NCBI GenBank assembly: GCA_002441445.1 | Contig: DJWC01000004.1 | Coordinates: forward strand, 36,969 to 100,968 | DNA length: 64,000 bases | From: Pusillimonas sp. UBA6240 | GTDB taxonomy: Bacteria > Pseudomonadota > Gammaproteobacteria > Burkholderiales > Burkholderiaceae_B | Direction: 5' to 3' | Shown: positions 17,493 to 25,329 of the stretch, one piece after another | How the letters are laid out: each line of letters starts with the position of its first letter | Position numbering within the stretch: the first letter of the stretch is position 1 | Position numbers and translations under genes: made by a program | Notes under the pieces: generated by a model | What the model was told of the DNA's origin: nothing | What the model saw: only the letters and a program-made list of their open reading frames with translations | Databases searched by the model: none

Positions 17493-18395
17493 TCAACTCG
17501 TCATTGTTGTCTGGCTTTCCACGAAAGTCATGAAATGTTTGGCAGCCGGCGACAGAGACGTCATGGAGCGATATAGAAAGCCCAAGGGGCGCAGTACCAC
17601 GGGATCGAGTATGCGCAGCGTGGCTACGTCCTCCAGGTTGCAGACTTGAGCCGCGGAGGACGGCAGAATGGTCGCGCCCAGGCCGCTGCGCGCCATGCCC
17701 ACCGCCGTCGTGATGAGGCTGACTTCGGTATAGGGATGCTTGGACGCGCCAATCTTGGCGAAGGCCTGATCGGTGAGCTGGCGGACATGGCTTTCCGAGC
17801 TCATGCCGATCAGCGGCAAAGCGATCAGGTCGCGCCAACTGATGTCGCGGCGGCCAGCCAAGGGGTGAGTGCGCGAAACCACAGCCACCAGTTCATCTTC
17901 GAACAGCGGGCGGAAGCGCAGTTCGGCAGCCTGGGCGGTGGGACTGGCGACGCCGAAGTCGATGACGCCCGCGCGCAGCATGTCGACGATGCCGCGGGTT
18001 TCCGTCATGGCGTCCTTCATGACGATCTTGATCTGTGGAAAATGCTGGCGGAAGGTCGCGATCAGCGGTGGCATGAACAGGGCGGCAGTCGAAGGTATGC
18101 AAGCGAGCGTCACGATGCCGCCGCGGGGCGATGTGGAGTGCAGGGCGCCGGCGATGGTTTCATTCAACTCTACCAGCAACCGTTCGATGGCCGGCCGCAG
18201 TTCCCGCCCAAACGTGGTCATGACCGCCCCACGCGAACTGCGCTCGAACAAGGACACGCCCAGATGCCGTTCAAGATTCTGGATCATCGCGGTCAGTGCG
18301 GGCTGTGAAATGTGGATGACTTTGGCTGCCGCGGAGAAGCTGCCGGTTTGTGCGACCGCGATGAAGGCTTCCAATTGCCTCAAAGTAATGTTCAT
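17493..18395 (-). CDS. LysR-family transcriptional regulator
   Basis: 300 residues, starting MNITLRQLEAFIAVAQTGSF with helix-turn-helix KVIHISQPALTAMIQNLERHLG, then the effector domain. It is divergent from the ThDP enzyme/SDR/Bug receptor operon starting at 18522 and lies upstream of gntP on its own strand, so it may control either or both. Confidence 0.92.
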   Translation of the reverse strand: MNITLRQLEAFIAVAQTGSFSAAAKVIHISQPALTAMIQNLERHLGVSLFERSSRGAVMTTFGRELRPAIERLLVELNETIAGALHSTSPRGGIVTLACIPSTAALFMPPLIATFRQHFPQIKIVMKDAMTETRGIVDMLRAGVIDFGVASPTAQAAELRFRPLFEDELVAVVSRTHPLAGRRDISWRDLIALPLIGMSSESHVRQLTDQAFAKIGASKHPYTEVSLITTAVGMARSGLGATILPSSAAQVCNLEDVATLRILDPVVLRPLGFLYRSMTSLSPAAKHFMTFVESQTTMTS

Positions 18396-18399
18396 AACC

Positions 18400-18415
18400 T
18401 AAGCCTATGGGCTAA
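18400..18415. promoter_or_regulatory. Imperfect dyad, candidate LysR site
   Basis: TAAGCCTATGGGCTAA has dyad symmetry with one mismatch and sits 5 bases upstream of the LysR start in the divergent 126-bp intergenic region. Autoregulatory LysR sites often lie here. Symmetry and position are the only support. Confidence 0.3.
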
Positions 18416-18521
18416 TCCAGAAATTCGAATTCCCAAGCGGCGCTCCCGTGCCTATCATGCCAGGCATGGGGTTGGACGGACGCTAGCCGCTCAGCCATAA
18501 ATAAACTCTATAGTAAGCGAC

Positions 18522-20327
18522 ATGATCCAGCAGAATACGGATAAGGCGTCTCATTTAGGCGAGCCGCGCAATACCTGGGCCAGGCAGGACATCAGCGGCT
18601 ATCAGGCCGCCCATGCCATGGTCGACGTGCTGAAGGCGGCAGGCGTTTCTGAAATCTATGGACAGAGCTGCCCGACGGCGCTTTTTCTCGCTGCCCAGCA
18701 AGTGGGAATACGGCAATACGGCTATCGGACGGAAAATGCCGGCGTGGCCATGGCGGACGCCTCCGCGAGGATCAGCCGCCGTATAGCTGTCGTTACCGCC
18801 CAGAATGGGCCGGCTGCGGCATTGCTCGTAGCCGGGCTTGCCGAGGCGATGAAGGCTTCGGTGCCGATTCTGGCCATCGTCCAGGAGGTGCCGCGGGCCG
18901 CTGCGGACAAGAACGCCTTTCAGGAACTGGATCACGAGAAGCTCTTCGGCGCTTGCGCGAAATGGATACGCCGTATCGATCTGGCGGGCAGAGCGGCGGA
19001 ATATGTGGAGAAAGCCATACGGGAGGCGACCGGCGGACGCCCCGGGCCCGTCGTGTTGCTGGTATCGCCCGATGTGCTGGTCGAAACGGTCGCCCGGTAC
19101 GTCGCCGGCTCGTCGCCGCAAGAGGGCTTCGGCCGGTATCCGCTGGACCGCTTTTTGCCGTCTTCCGCCATCATCCGTCAATTGGCCGATCGCCTTGTCA
19201 AGGCGGAGCGGCCGTTGATCGTCGCGGGCGGAGGCGTCCATCATTCGGGCGCCGCCGAAGCGCTGGCCCGCTTGCAAGAGCTGGCAAAGGTGCCGCTGGC
19301 CACCACGAATATGGGCAAGGGTGCGATCGACGAGCGCCATCCCCTGTCGATAGGCGTGGTGGGCAATGCCATGGGCACGCGCGCACCCGCCAAGCATTTT
19401 CTGCCCTATATCCAATCGGCGGATTTCATCTTGTTCGTCGGCACGCGCACCAATGAGAATGGCACGGCGGGCTGGTCGCTGTTTCCCCCCAGCGCGGAAT
19501 TTGCGCAGATCGATGTCGACCCCCAGGAACTGGGGCGCAATTACCCCGGCCTGCGGCTGTTGGGCGATGCGCGAACCAGCCTGGAAGCAGTGTGCGCCGA
19601 GCTCGGCAACATGGATCTTCCCGACTTGACGCACCGCACTCATCGGTTGACCGAGGTATTCAGCCTGGCCCGGCGGGCGCACGAGCCCGACATCGAGCCT
19701 TATTTGTCAGGAGATCGCACGCCCATGCGGCCCGAGCAATTGATGCGCGAACTGGGGTGCCATCTGAACGACGCCGTGTGGGTCGCCGATGCCAGCTACT
19801 CCTCCATCTGGCTCGTCCAGTTTATCCGCTGCACCCGCCCGGGAACGCGGTTCATTACGCCGCGAGGCATCGCCGGCTTGGGCTGGGGTTTTCCCATGGC
19901 CATCGGTGCCAAGCGCGCCCAGCCGGACAAGAACGTCGTATGTTTGACGGGGGACGGCGGCTTTGCCCACTGCTGGGCCGAGCTCGAGTCGGCGCGGCGC
20001 CACGGCGTCGCGGTGACCGTGGTCGTGCTGAACAACGGCGTGCTCGGGTTCCAGATCAATGCTGAGGAAAGCCGGTTCGGCACGCACACCGATGTCTGCC
20101 ACTTTGGACCGATAGACCATGTGGCGATCGCGCGCGCCTGCGGCTGCGATGGGGAAACCGTGCGCACGGTGGAACAATTGGGAGCAGCCCTGCGCAATGC
20201 GAGCGCTAGCGCTGACCGTCCCTATGTCATCGATGTGTTGGTGGATCCCGCGGCGTTTCCCCCCTTGACGGCTTTCGAGAACCAACTTCCCGAACGGGCC
20301 GGCGCACCGGCTTCCTTGCCCGCTTGA
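18522..20327 (+). CDS. Thiamine-diphosphate-dependent enzyme, acetolactate synthase-like
   Basis: 601 residues with the three domains of the POX/ALS family. The N-terminal pyrimidine-binding domain holds the catalytic Glu in YRTENAGVAMADASAR. A central domain follows (PLIVAGGGVHHSGAAEAL), and the C-terminal pyrophosphate domain has the GDGGFAHCWAELESA...NN Mg-ThDP motif. Such enzymes decarboxylate or condense 2-oxoacids. The operon with an SDR dehydrogenase and a Bug receptor suggests a catabolic 2-oxoacid or acyloin step rather than branched-chain biosynthesis. Substrate unknown; no regulatory small subunit nearby. Confidence 0.86.
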   Translation: MIQQNTDKASHLGEPRNTWARQDISGYQAAHAMVDVLKAAGVSEIYGQSCPTALFLAAQQVGIRQYGYRTENAGVAMADASARISRRIAVVTAQNGPAAALLVAGLAEAMKASVPILAIVQEVPRAAADKNAFQELDHEKLFGACAKWIRRIDLAGRAAEYVEKAIREATGGRPGPVVLLVSPDVLVETVARYVAGSSPQEGFGRYPLDRFLPSSAIIRQLADRLVKAERPLIVAGGGVHHSGAAEALARLQELAKVPLATTNMGKGAIDERHPLSIGVVGNAMGTRAPAKHFLPYIQSADFILFVGTRTNENGTAGWSLFPPSAEFAQIDVDPQELGRNYPGLRLLGDARTSLEAVCAELGNMDLPDLTHRTHRLTEVFSLARRAHEPDIEPYLSGDRTPMRPEQLMRELGCHLNDAVWVADASYSSIWLVQFIRCTRPGTRFITPRGIAGLGWGFPMAIGAKRAQPDKNVVCLTGDGGFAHCWAELESARRHGVAVTVVVLNNGVLGFQINAEESRFGTHTDVCHFGPIDHVAIARACGCDGETVRTVEQLGAALRNASASADRPYVIDVLVDPAAFPPLTAFENQLPERAGAPASLPA

Positions 20328-20336
20328 GGAGGCGGC

Positions 20337-21110
20337 ATGATCGAGTCTTCCTTCGTCGGCAAGCATGCCCTGGTCACCGGGGGCGCGAGCGGCATCGGGC
20401 GTGAAATCGCCCTGCGGCTTGCGCGGGCCGGCTGTGGGGTATGCATTCTGGACATCGCGGAGGAAGCGGCGATGGATACGGTGCGGACGCTGCGCGGCTT
20501 GGGCGCCCCCGCCGATGCGCTGACATGCTCCTGCGCTGACGAGCGCGTCGAAAACGCCATCAGCGCCTACCTGGACGAGCAGTCCCTGGGCGGCTTTGAC
20601 TTCCTGGCCAACGCAGCGGGAATTTCCCCCAAGCTGCCGAATGGCCGGCGCCAGTCCGCCTGGGAGATAACCCCTTCGGAATGGCGGCGCGTGATGGATG
20701 TCAACCTGAATGGCTGCTTCCATACATTGCGGGCCGTCTTGCCGCCCATGATCCGCCGCGGGGGCGGAGCCATCGTGAACATAAGCTCTTTAGCAGGCCG
20801 CCGCTACACCGCCATCGCAGGCGCGGCCTATGCGACCTCCAAGGCCGGCATTGAAGCGATGACGCGGCAATTTGCAGGCGAAGCCGCTCCATTCGGCATA
20901 CGCATCAACGCAGTGGCGCCCGGCCGCATCGAAACACCCATGTCTCATCTAGCCGGCGCCGATTTCAACGAGGATATACGGCTGTCGACCCCTTTGCGCC
21001 GCCTGGGCATGCCGTCCGACGTGGCGGACGCCGTGCTCTTCCTGCTTTCGGACCGGGCAAGCTTCATCACCGGTGAAACCCTGGTGGTTTCAGGAGGGAG
21101 GGGATTATAG
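20337..21110 (+). CDS. Short-chain dehydrogenase/reductase
   Basis: 257 residues of a classical SDR: cofactor motif TGGASGIG (residues 16-23), structural motif corresponding to NNAG as LANAAG, catalytic Ser in ISSLAG and YATSK with the Tyr-Lys pair. It starts 9 bases after the ThDP gene, so the two are co-transcribed and probably handle consecutive intermediates. NAD or NADP preference is not assigned. Confidence 0.9.
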   Translation: MIESSFVGKHALVTGGASGIGREIALRLARAGCGVCILDIAEEAAMDTVRTLRGLGAPADALTCSCADERVENAISAYLDEQSLGGFDFLANAAGISPKLPNGRRQSAWEITPSEWRRVMDVNLNGCFHTLRAVLPPMIRRGGGAIVNISSLAGRRYTAIAGAAYATSKAGIEAMTRQFAGEAAPFGIRINAVAPGRIETPMSHLAGADFNEDIRLSTPLRRLGMPSDVADAVLFLLSDRASFITGETLVVSGGRGL

Positions 21111-21134
21111 GTGCACTTATGAATACAGACACAA

Positions 21135-21150
21135 GCACCGTATTCGGTGC
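21135..21150 (+). promoter_or_regulatory. Intergenic hairpin between SDR and Bug receptor genes
   Basis: GCACCG-TATT-CGGTGC is a perfect 6-bp stem with a 4-base loop and no T-run. It may mark a processing site that stabilises the downstream receptor mRNA. Confidence 0.4.
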
Positions 21151-21179
21151 AAGCCATCATTAATCGGAGACCTGAACAC

Positions 21180-22148
21180 ATGAAGAAAACATTCAAACTG
21201 CTTGCAGCAATGGCTGCCCTGACTGTTGCGACGCTTGGCCACGCTCAGCCCTATCCCGTCAAACCGATCAAAATGATCGTGCCTTATCCGCCCGGCGGCA
21301 TCACGGACATCGTGGGGCGCAGCGTAGCGGAAAGGCTATCCCAGGAACTGGGCCAGCCAGTGATCGTCGACAACAAATCGGGAGCCGGCGGTTCCATCGG
21401 CGCTACGGCCGCCGCCCATGCCGATCCGGACGGCTATACCCTGTTTCTGGGGACGAGTGCGACCAATGGCACGAATCCCAGCACCTATGCCAATCTGAAA
21501 TATGACGCTGCGAAGGATTTCCAGCCCATCGCCTTGCTGGCTTCTGCGCCCTTGATGATTATCGTGAACCCTCAAGTGCCCGCAAAAACGCTCAAGGAGT
21601 TCATTGCCTACTTGAAGGACAACCCCGGCAAAGTGTCCTATGCTACCACCGGCACGGGCGGCTCGGTCCATCTGACCACCGAGCTGTTCGCCATGCAGAC
21701 GGGGACGCAAATGATCCATGTTCCCTACAAGGGGAGCTCGCCCGCGCTGACCGACTTGATGGGCGGGCATGTGCAGGTCATGTTCGACAACGTGCCTTCG
21801 GCGGCGCCGCTGGCGCAGTCTGGCAAAGTGCGCGCTCTGGCGGTCACAGCGGCCGCGCGTTCCGCATTGGCGCCCGACGTGCCCACTGTACAAGAAGCCG
21901 CAGTTCCCGGTTTTGACTCGGCATCGTGGATTGCTTTGTACGCGCCTGCGGGCACTCCCGAGGGCATAGTCGATAGTCTCAACGCGGCGGTCAACAAAGG
22001 CCTGAAAGATGCGGCTTTGTTGCAAACCTTCAGCAAGGCTGGCCTGGAACCGCGCGGCGGCACGCCGGACGACCTGTCCAAATACCAGGCCGCGGAAATC
22101 GCCAAATGGGCCAAGGTCGTGAAAGCGATCGGTTACGAAGCGAAGTAG
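21180..22148 (+). CDS. Bug-family tripartite transporter substrate-binding protein
   Basis: 322 residues. The signal peptide (KKTFKLLAAMAALTVATLGHA) is followed by the Bug signature KPIKMIVPYPPGGITDIVGRSVAERL and VIVDNKSGAGGSIGA. The ATG at 21180 follows CGGAGACC. No TctA/TctB genes are adjacent, as is common for the expanded Bug families of Alcaligenaceae. The receptor may share a membrane pair encoded elsewhere, or act as a sensor. It likely supplies the ThDP/SDR pathway upstream. Confidence 0.93.
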   Translation: MKKTFKLLAAMAALTVATLGHAQPYPVKPIKMIVPYPPGGITDIVGRSVAERLSQELGQPVIVDNKSGAGGSIGATAAAHADPDGYTLFLGTSATNGTNPSTYANLKYDAAKDFQPIALLASAPLMIIVNPQVPAKTLKEFIAYLKDNPGKVSYATTGTGGSVHLTTELFAMQTGTQMIHVPYKGSSPALTDLMGGHVQVMFDNVPSAAPLAQSGKVRALAVTAAARSALAPDVPTVQEAAVPGFDSASWIALYAPAGTPEGIVDSLNAAVNKGLKDAALLQTFSKAGLEPRGGTPDDLSKYQAAEIAKWAKVVKAIGYEAK

Positions 22149-22356
22149 CGCGCACCGCCGCCGCAGACGCCTCTTTGCGGTGGCGTCTGCCAGCTTCACA
22201 TGTTTCGTCCCTTAAGGCCGCTGTCTGTGGTTATCATGGCATAGGCGCGCTGCTTTCTTTGGCCGGATTGCCGGGAGCAGCATCGCGAAGGGCCTGCTGT
22301 ATGATTATTTTGGCGCTTCAGATCCGCACACACCGACGCAGATAAGGAAACCAGCC

Positions 22357-22707
22357 ATGTCATTCGAAGGAAGCTGTCATTGCGGCGCCGTCCGCTTCAG
22401 AGTGGATGCGGCGTTGCCTGCGCAAGCGATCAGTTGCAATTGCTCCCATTGCCGCCGCAAGGGATTCTTGCTGTCTTTCTTCCCCGCGGAGCAGTTCGAG
22501 CTGATGGAAGGAGAAGAGTCGCTGCTATCCTACAAATTCAATACGCACAAGATCGAGCATCGCTTTTGCCGGGTATGCGGCACTCAGCCATTCGCCTGCG
22601 GAGCGAATTCGGATGGGTCGGCCGTACGCGCTGTGAACCTTCGTTGCGTGCCGGACGTCGACCTGGACGCACTGGAATTGCAGCGCTTCGACGGCGCCAG
22701 CATGTAG
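22357..22707 (+). CDS. GFA-family (CENP-V fold) zinc protein
   Basis: 116 residues with the family's zinc-binding cysteines: CHCGAVRF near the start, SCNCSHCRRKG and CRVCGTQPF. Proteins of this fold are often annotated as glutathione-dependent formaldehyde-activating enzyme, but most have no proven activity. It stands alone after a 208-bp gap and is the last clearly chromosomal gene before the prophage. Confidence 0.88.
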   Translation: MSFEGSCHCGAVRFRVDAALPAQAISCNCSHCRRKGFLLSFFPAEQFELMEGEESLLSYKFNTHKIEHRFCRVCGTQPFACGANSDGSAVRAVNLRCVPDVDLDALELQRFDGASM

Positions 22708-22873
22708 CCCGGTACGCATCGCGCCGCCGGCCTTTTGCGCTGGAGCGCCGCCGGCGATCGAAACGTATGGGAATGGGCGGCAAGGGCGCGGCGGGAGCGC
22801 TTTAGGAGCGCCAGTGTCTGCGCAGGTCGCCCCAGGGCATGCAGAAGGGGCCTTGGGTTCTTGCCCTAACGCA

Positions 22874-22910
22874 AAAAGGGCCGCCCTTGCGGGTGGCCCT
22901 TCTCTTTTTC
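22874..22910. terminator. Bidirectional rho-independent terminator
   Basis: AAGGGCCGCC and GGGTGGCCCTT form a strong stem around CTTGC, flanked by a T-run on the right (plus strand) and an A-run on the left (T-run on the minus strand). It can end transcription from the GFA gene and from the leftward prophage operon. Confidence 0.75.
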
Positions 22911-22964
22911 TGGTGCCGCTTGCCGGATTCGATAGCAAGATTTCATGCGGCTTGTAGAGGTTAT

Positions 22965-22983
22965 GGGGACAACTCATGTCCCC
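22965..22983. other. Perfect hairpin near the left prophage border
   Basis: GGGGACA-ACTCA-TGTCCCC, a 7-bp perfect stem, lies between the chromosomal terminator and the first prophage gene. It could be part of the attachment site or an end-of-transcript structure. No second copy is in the window to test this. Confidence 0.35.
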
Positions 22984-22990
22984 AAAGTTG

Positions 22991-23308
22991 TTACAGCCTT
23001 TTTTTTCTAGGCCGCCCGCCGCGTGACGGGCGACCTGTTGCGTGTTTGCCAATCCATTCTATTACATCCCGCCTTCTCCAGCGCGGCTTGCTCTTATGGC
23101 CTTCCGCCACTGTCAGATATATCGGCTGCGGGAATCCGGGGGCATTCACATATACCTCCGCCACATAACGAGCTGATACTTTGAGCAGGGCCGCTACATC
23201 GGCTGTATCAAGCAGGGCATCCTCTGCGATTATGGCTCCGAGATGCCTGGCCAGATCCCTCATATCGAGCACTGGCTCGTCAGAATCGATCATCTGTTGC
23301 ATATTCAT
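22991..23308 (-). CDS. AlpA/excisionase-like DNA-binding protein
   Basis: 105 residues. The core LDTADVAALLKVSARYVAEVYVNAPGFPQPIYLTV...PRWRRRDVIEWI has the winged-helix layout of AlpA and MerR-like excisionases, including the PxFPxP-type turn and the WxxxDVxxWI end. The tail is strongly basic (GRPSRGGRPRKKRL). The ATG at 23308 follows AAAGGAAGC. It is the last gene of the leftward operon, where Xis proteins commonly sit, but no integrase gene adjoins it. Confidence 0.65.
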   Translation of the reverse strand: MNMQQMIDSDEPVLDMRDLARHLGAIIAEDALLDTADVAALLKVSARYVAEVYVNAPGFPQPIYLTVAEGHKSKPRWRRRDVIEWIGKHATGRPSRGGRPRKKRL

Positions 23309-23387
23309 GTGTTTGCTTCCTTTGCCCTCCCCGGATAAACAGGCATTCCCCAATGCCACACGATAGGCACGCTACATGCTCGGCGAC

Positions 23388-23627
23388 TCAGTCCCGTTGG
23401 AGACTATCATGACCGACATCAACGATCTGCAAGAAGCCATGGCCACTTGGCGCATGGCTTTCACGGCAATGTCCGACTATTTCGAAGAAAACGACATCCT
23501 GGACCCCGTATGCCTCGAGCACGTACCGGATGGCCGACGGGTCATTCTGGGCTGTGCGCTGCATTAGGTGCCGCCCGGGCATATGGCTCAGCCAGACCTG
23601 CCGGGGCGGGGTGTTATTGGTTGTCAT
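23388..23627 (-). CDS. Small phage protein (one of two overlapping candidates)
   Basis: 79 residues beginning MTTNNTPPRQVWLSHMPGRH. Its ATG overlaps the stop of the preceding leftward gene (ATGA) and follows GGAGG, which supports it as part of the early operon. It is fully antisense to a 52-residue rightward candidate at 23409-23567, and probably only one is real. No recognised domain. Confidence 0.5.
   Translation of the reverse strand: MTTNNTPPRQVWLSHMPGRHLMQRTAQNDPSAIRYVLEAYGVQDVVFFEIVGHCRESHAPSGHGFLQIVDVGHDSLQRD
23409..23567 (+). CDS. Small acidic protein (competing rightward candidate)
   Basis: 52 residues beginning MTDINDLQEAMATWRMAF, acidic and protein-like, with TTGGAGA 6 bases before the ATG. 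It lies wholly antisense to the leftward candidate at 23388-23627. If real it is an isolated rightward gene inside the leftward operon. Codon-position composition does not separate the two readings. Confidence 0.35.
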   Translation: MTDINDLQEAMATWRMAFTAMSDYFEENDILDPVCLEHVPDGRRVILGCALH

Positions 23628-23836
23628 GCTGGCCTCCGCATTCCTTGTATTGCTCGCGCGGCTGTTGTCTGGACGTTCTCGTATGAGAATTCCAGCGCTT
23701 CCTCGTAGCACAGTCCGTACTGCTTCTCGGAGTTCTTGCGCAGCTGCGCCGGCGTTTGGTAACCCTTGGCTATTTCCCTGAGTGCGTCATACATGCGTTG
23801 CTCTCGCTCGAGGCGCTTATGGGGAGTAGCTGTCAT
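23624..23836 (-). CDS. Small phage protein
   Basis: 70 residues beginning MTATPHKRLEREQRMYDALREIA, charged and probably helical, with no known domain. Its ATG overlaps the stop of the upstream gene (ATGA), and its own stop overlaps the next start. Confidence 0.65.
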   Translation of the reverse strand: MTATPHKRLEREQRMYDALREIAKGYQTPAQLRKNSEKQYGLCYEEALEFSYENVQTTAARAIQGMRRPA

Positions 23837-24039
23837 TTTTCCTCCGGGAATGCGGCAATCCGCGCACCAAGCACAGCGCTCAAGGCGCACATCAGATGCC
23901 GCTGGGTGTTCATGCGCTCTTGCTCTGCGATGGGCAGCTCGGCGAAGGTGCGACTGTTCGAGAACAGGCAAAGCTTCTCCAGCCGTTCGTCAAGCTCGGC
24001 CTTCTCTTCAAAGACGCGTTGTTGGTAGTCAGGCCTCAT
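23833..24039 (-). CDS. Small phage protein, crAss001_48-like
   Basis: 68 residues (MRPDYQQRVFEEKAELDERLEKLCLFSNSRTFAELP...). The pattern of an N-terminal helical part with ELDERLEKL, then F-x8-ERMxxQ and a short C-terminal helix, recalls the small crAss001_48-related proteins found in many phages. Function unknown. It overlaps the upstream gene by 11 bases. Confidence 0.65.
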   Translation of the reverse strand: MRPDYQQRVFEEKAELDERLEKLCLFSNSRTFAELPIAEQERMNTQRHLMCALSAVLGARIAAFPEEK

Positions 24040-24250
24040 GGTGCCTCCCATTGCGTAGCGCTTCGGCCAACTGGTCGGCCTGGTCGGCGGTGATGTAGAT
24101 TTCGACGGCCTGTCCTCGGTAGGCAATGTTCCCGGCATCGTCGTATGCCTGCTCCGTTAATATCGAGAGGCGCACATAGCTGGTCGGCGTGCGCTGCGGG
24201 TCCACGCGTGCCGTATGGCCGCTCAGGTAAACGAAGATAGGTTGATTCAT
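24029..24250 (-). CDS. Hypothetical phage protein
   Basis: 73 residues (MNQPIFVYLSGHTARVDPQRTP...). Predicted mostly beta with a C-terminal helix (ITADQADQLAEALRNG). It is preceded by TAGGAGTC as ribosome-binding site. Not recognised. Confidence 0.7.
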   Translation of the reverse strand: MNQPIFVYLSGHTARVDPQRTPTSYVRLSILTEQAYDDAGNIAYRGQAVEIYITADQADQLAEALRNGRHHEA

Positions 24251-24258
24251 GATGACTC

Positions 24259-24468
24259 CTAAAGAACGACATGCGCCGGTACATTAGGCGCGCTGGTGAC
24301 TTCGTTACCCGCTTTGCCGCAGGACTCGCATTTCATCGACGGAATCACCTTTTCGTGGAAGTAGGCGTCGTCGTAGCCGTTCCCGCGTTGCTCATGCTGG
24401 CAGTGCTGGCACTCATAGATCGCGGTGAAGTCGCGGCGGTGCTGGTCGATGATTTTCTTGATCTTCAT
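24259..24468 (-). CDS. Small zinc-ribbon-like phage protein
   Basis: 69 residues with two CxxC pairs, YECQHCQHEQ and MKCESCGKAG, about 27 residues apart, forming a probable zinc ribbon. AGGAGGTTCT lies before the ATG. It probably binds nucleic acid or a protein partner; no specific family is assigned. Confidence 0.7.
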   Translation of the reverse strand: MKIKKIIDQHRRDFTAIYECQHCQHEQRGNGYDDAYFHEKVIPSMKCESCGKAGNEVTSAPNVPAHVVL

Positions 24469-24469
24469 G

Positions 24470-25114
24470 CTAAAGAACCTCCTTTTGCGCCTGTTCGTAG
24501 GCGACGTTCAATTCGGCCATGATGGTCGCGCTGCCGCCGCGGTCCGGGTGGTGTTCGGCGGCGAGCGCGCGATATTGGGCTTTCAGCTGTGCGCCGTTGA
24601 TGGTGGCGGCGTCAGCAAAGCCAAATACCTGGCGCCAGGACCGCGCGGCAGTTTTGCCCGGGGCGGGCAGGGCCGTGAAGCCGGTAAAGGCTCGCTCCAG
24701 GATGCGGGCGCCGCCGTGGCGCTCGACAGCGCGCAAGGCCTCGAGCGTGGCCGCAATGGCGGCCAGGTTGTCGGCGACTTTGGTGTACTGGTCGATGGCC
24801 AAGACCCGGCGGGCGCCTCCGCGCTCTTCCCAGTAGACGGCCGCGCCCGGGTCTGTTGGGTTGGGCTGATCGGAGCGCGGCAAACCGTCGAGCCGGGTGC
24901 GCAGGTTTGTCGAGATAACGGTGTCATCTCGGCTGACGTCCATGCGTTCCAATTCGGCAATGACTCGCTGTACAGCCTCATAGATCGTCAGGTCTTCCAA
25001 GCGCTTCCAACTGGCAGAGCCGACGGTGACGCGCTTGCCGAACTTGCCGTGGGTGCGGTAGGGGGCATCTGTCCGCGGCCAGCCCTCGGGCCAGGTGAGT
25101 GGGTATGCGTTCAT
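24470..25114 (-). CDS. J-domain protein
   Basis: 214 residues. The C-terminus (about 160-214) is a J-domain: WRQVFGFADAATINGAQLKAQYRALAAEHHPDRGGSATIMAELNVAYEQA, with the essential HPD. J-domains recruit and stimulate Hsp70 (DnaK). The N-terminal 150 residues are not recognised. Its ATG overlaps the upstream stop (ATGA). Phages use such proteins to steer host chaperones in replication or assembly; the target here is unknown. Confidence 0.8.
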   Translation of the reverse strand: MNAYPLTWPEGWPRTDAPYRTHGKFGKRVTVGSASWKRLEDLTIYEAVQRVIAELERMDVSRDDTVISTNLRTRLDGLPRSDQPNPTDPGAAVYWEERGGARRVLAIDQYTKVADNLAAIAATLEALRAVERHGGARILERAFTGFTALPAPGKTAARSWRQVFGFADAATINGAQLKAQYRALAAEHHPDRGGSATIMAELNVAYEQAQKEVL

Positions 25115-25329
25115 TGAGACCGGTCCTGTTCTAGCCATTCAATGTCGGAGATGGCATACCAGCAAAAGCCTATGTCGCCGTTTCGTTGCATCGCGACCAC
25201 ACGCTCTCGCACGTCTGCGATCCGAGCTCGGCATACCCCATCGGCACCAATGACTCCTCCAGAAGGTAGTTTGACGAACCAAACGTCACCTGTTCTGATA
25301 GGGGTGTGCGGGTTAGGATCAGTGCTCAT
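25111..25329 (-). CDS. Hypothetical phage protein
   Basis: 72 residues (MSTDPNPHTPIRTGDVWFVKLPSGGVIGADGVCRARIADV...). Probably a small beta-barrel. Both ends overlap neighbours by ATGA, so it is embedded in the operon between the helicase-methyltransferase and the J-domain gene. Confidence 0.65.
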   Translation of the reverse strand: MSTDPNPHTPIRTGDVWFVKLPSGGVIGADGVCRARIADVRERVVAMQRNGDIGFCWYAISDIEWLEQDRSQ

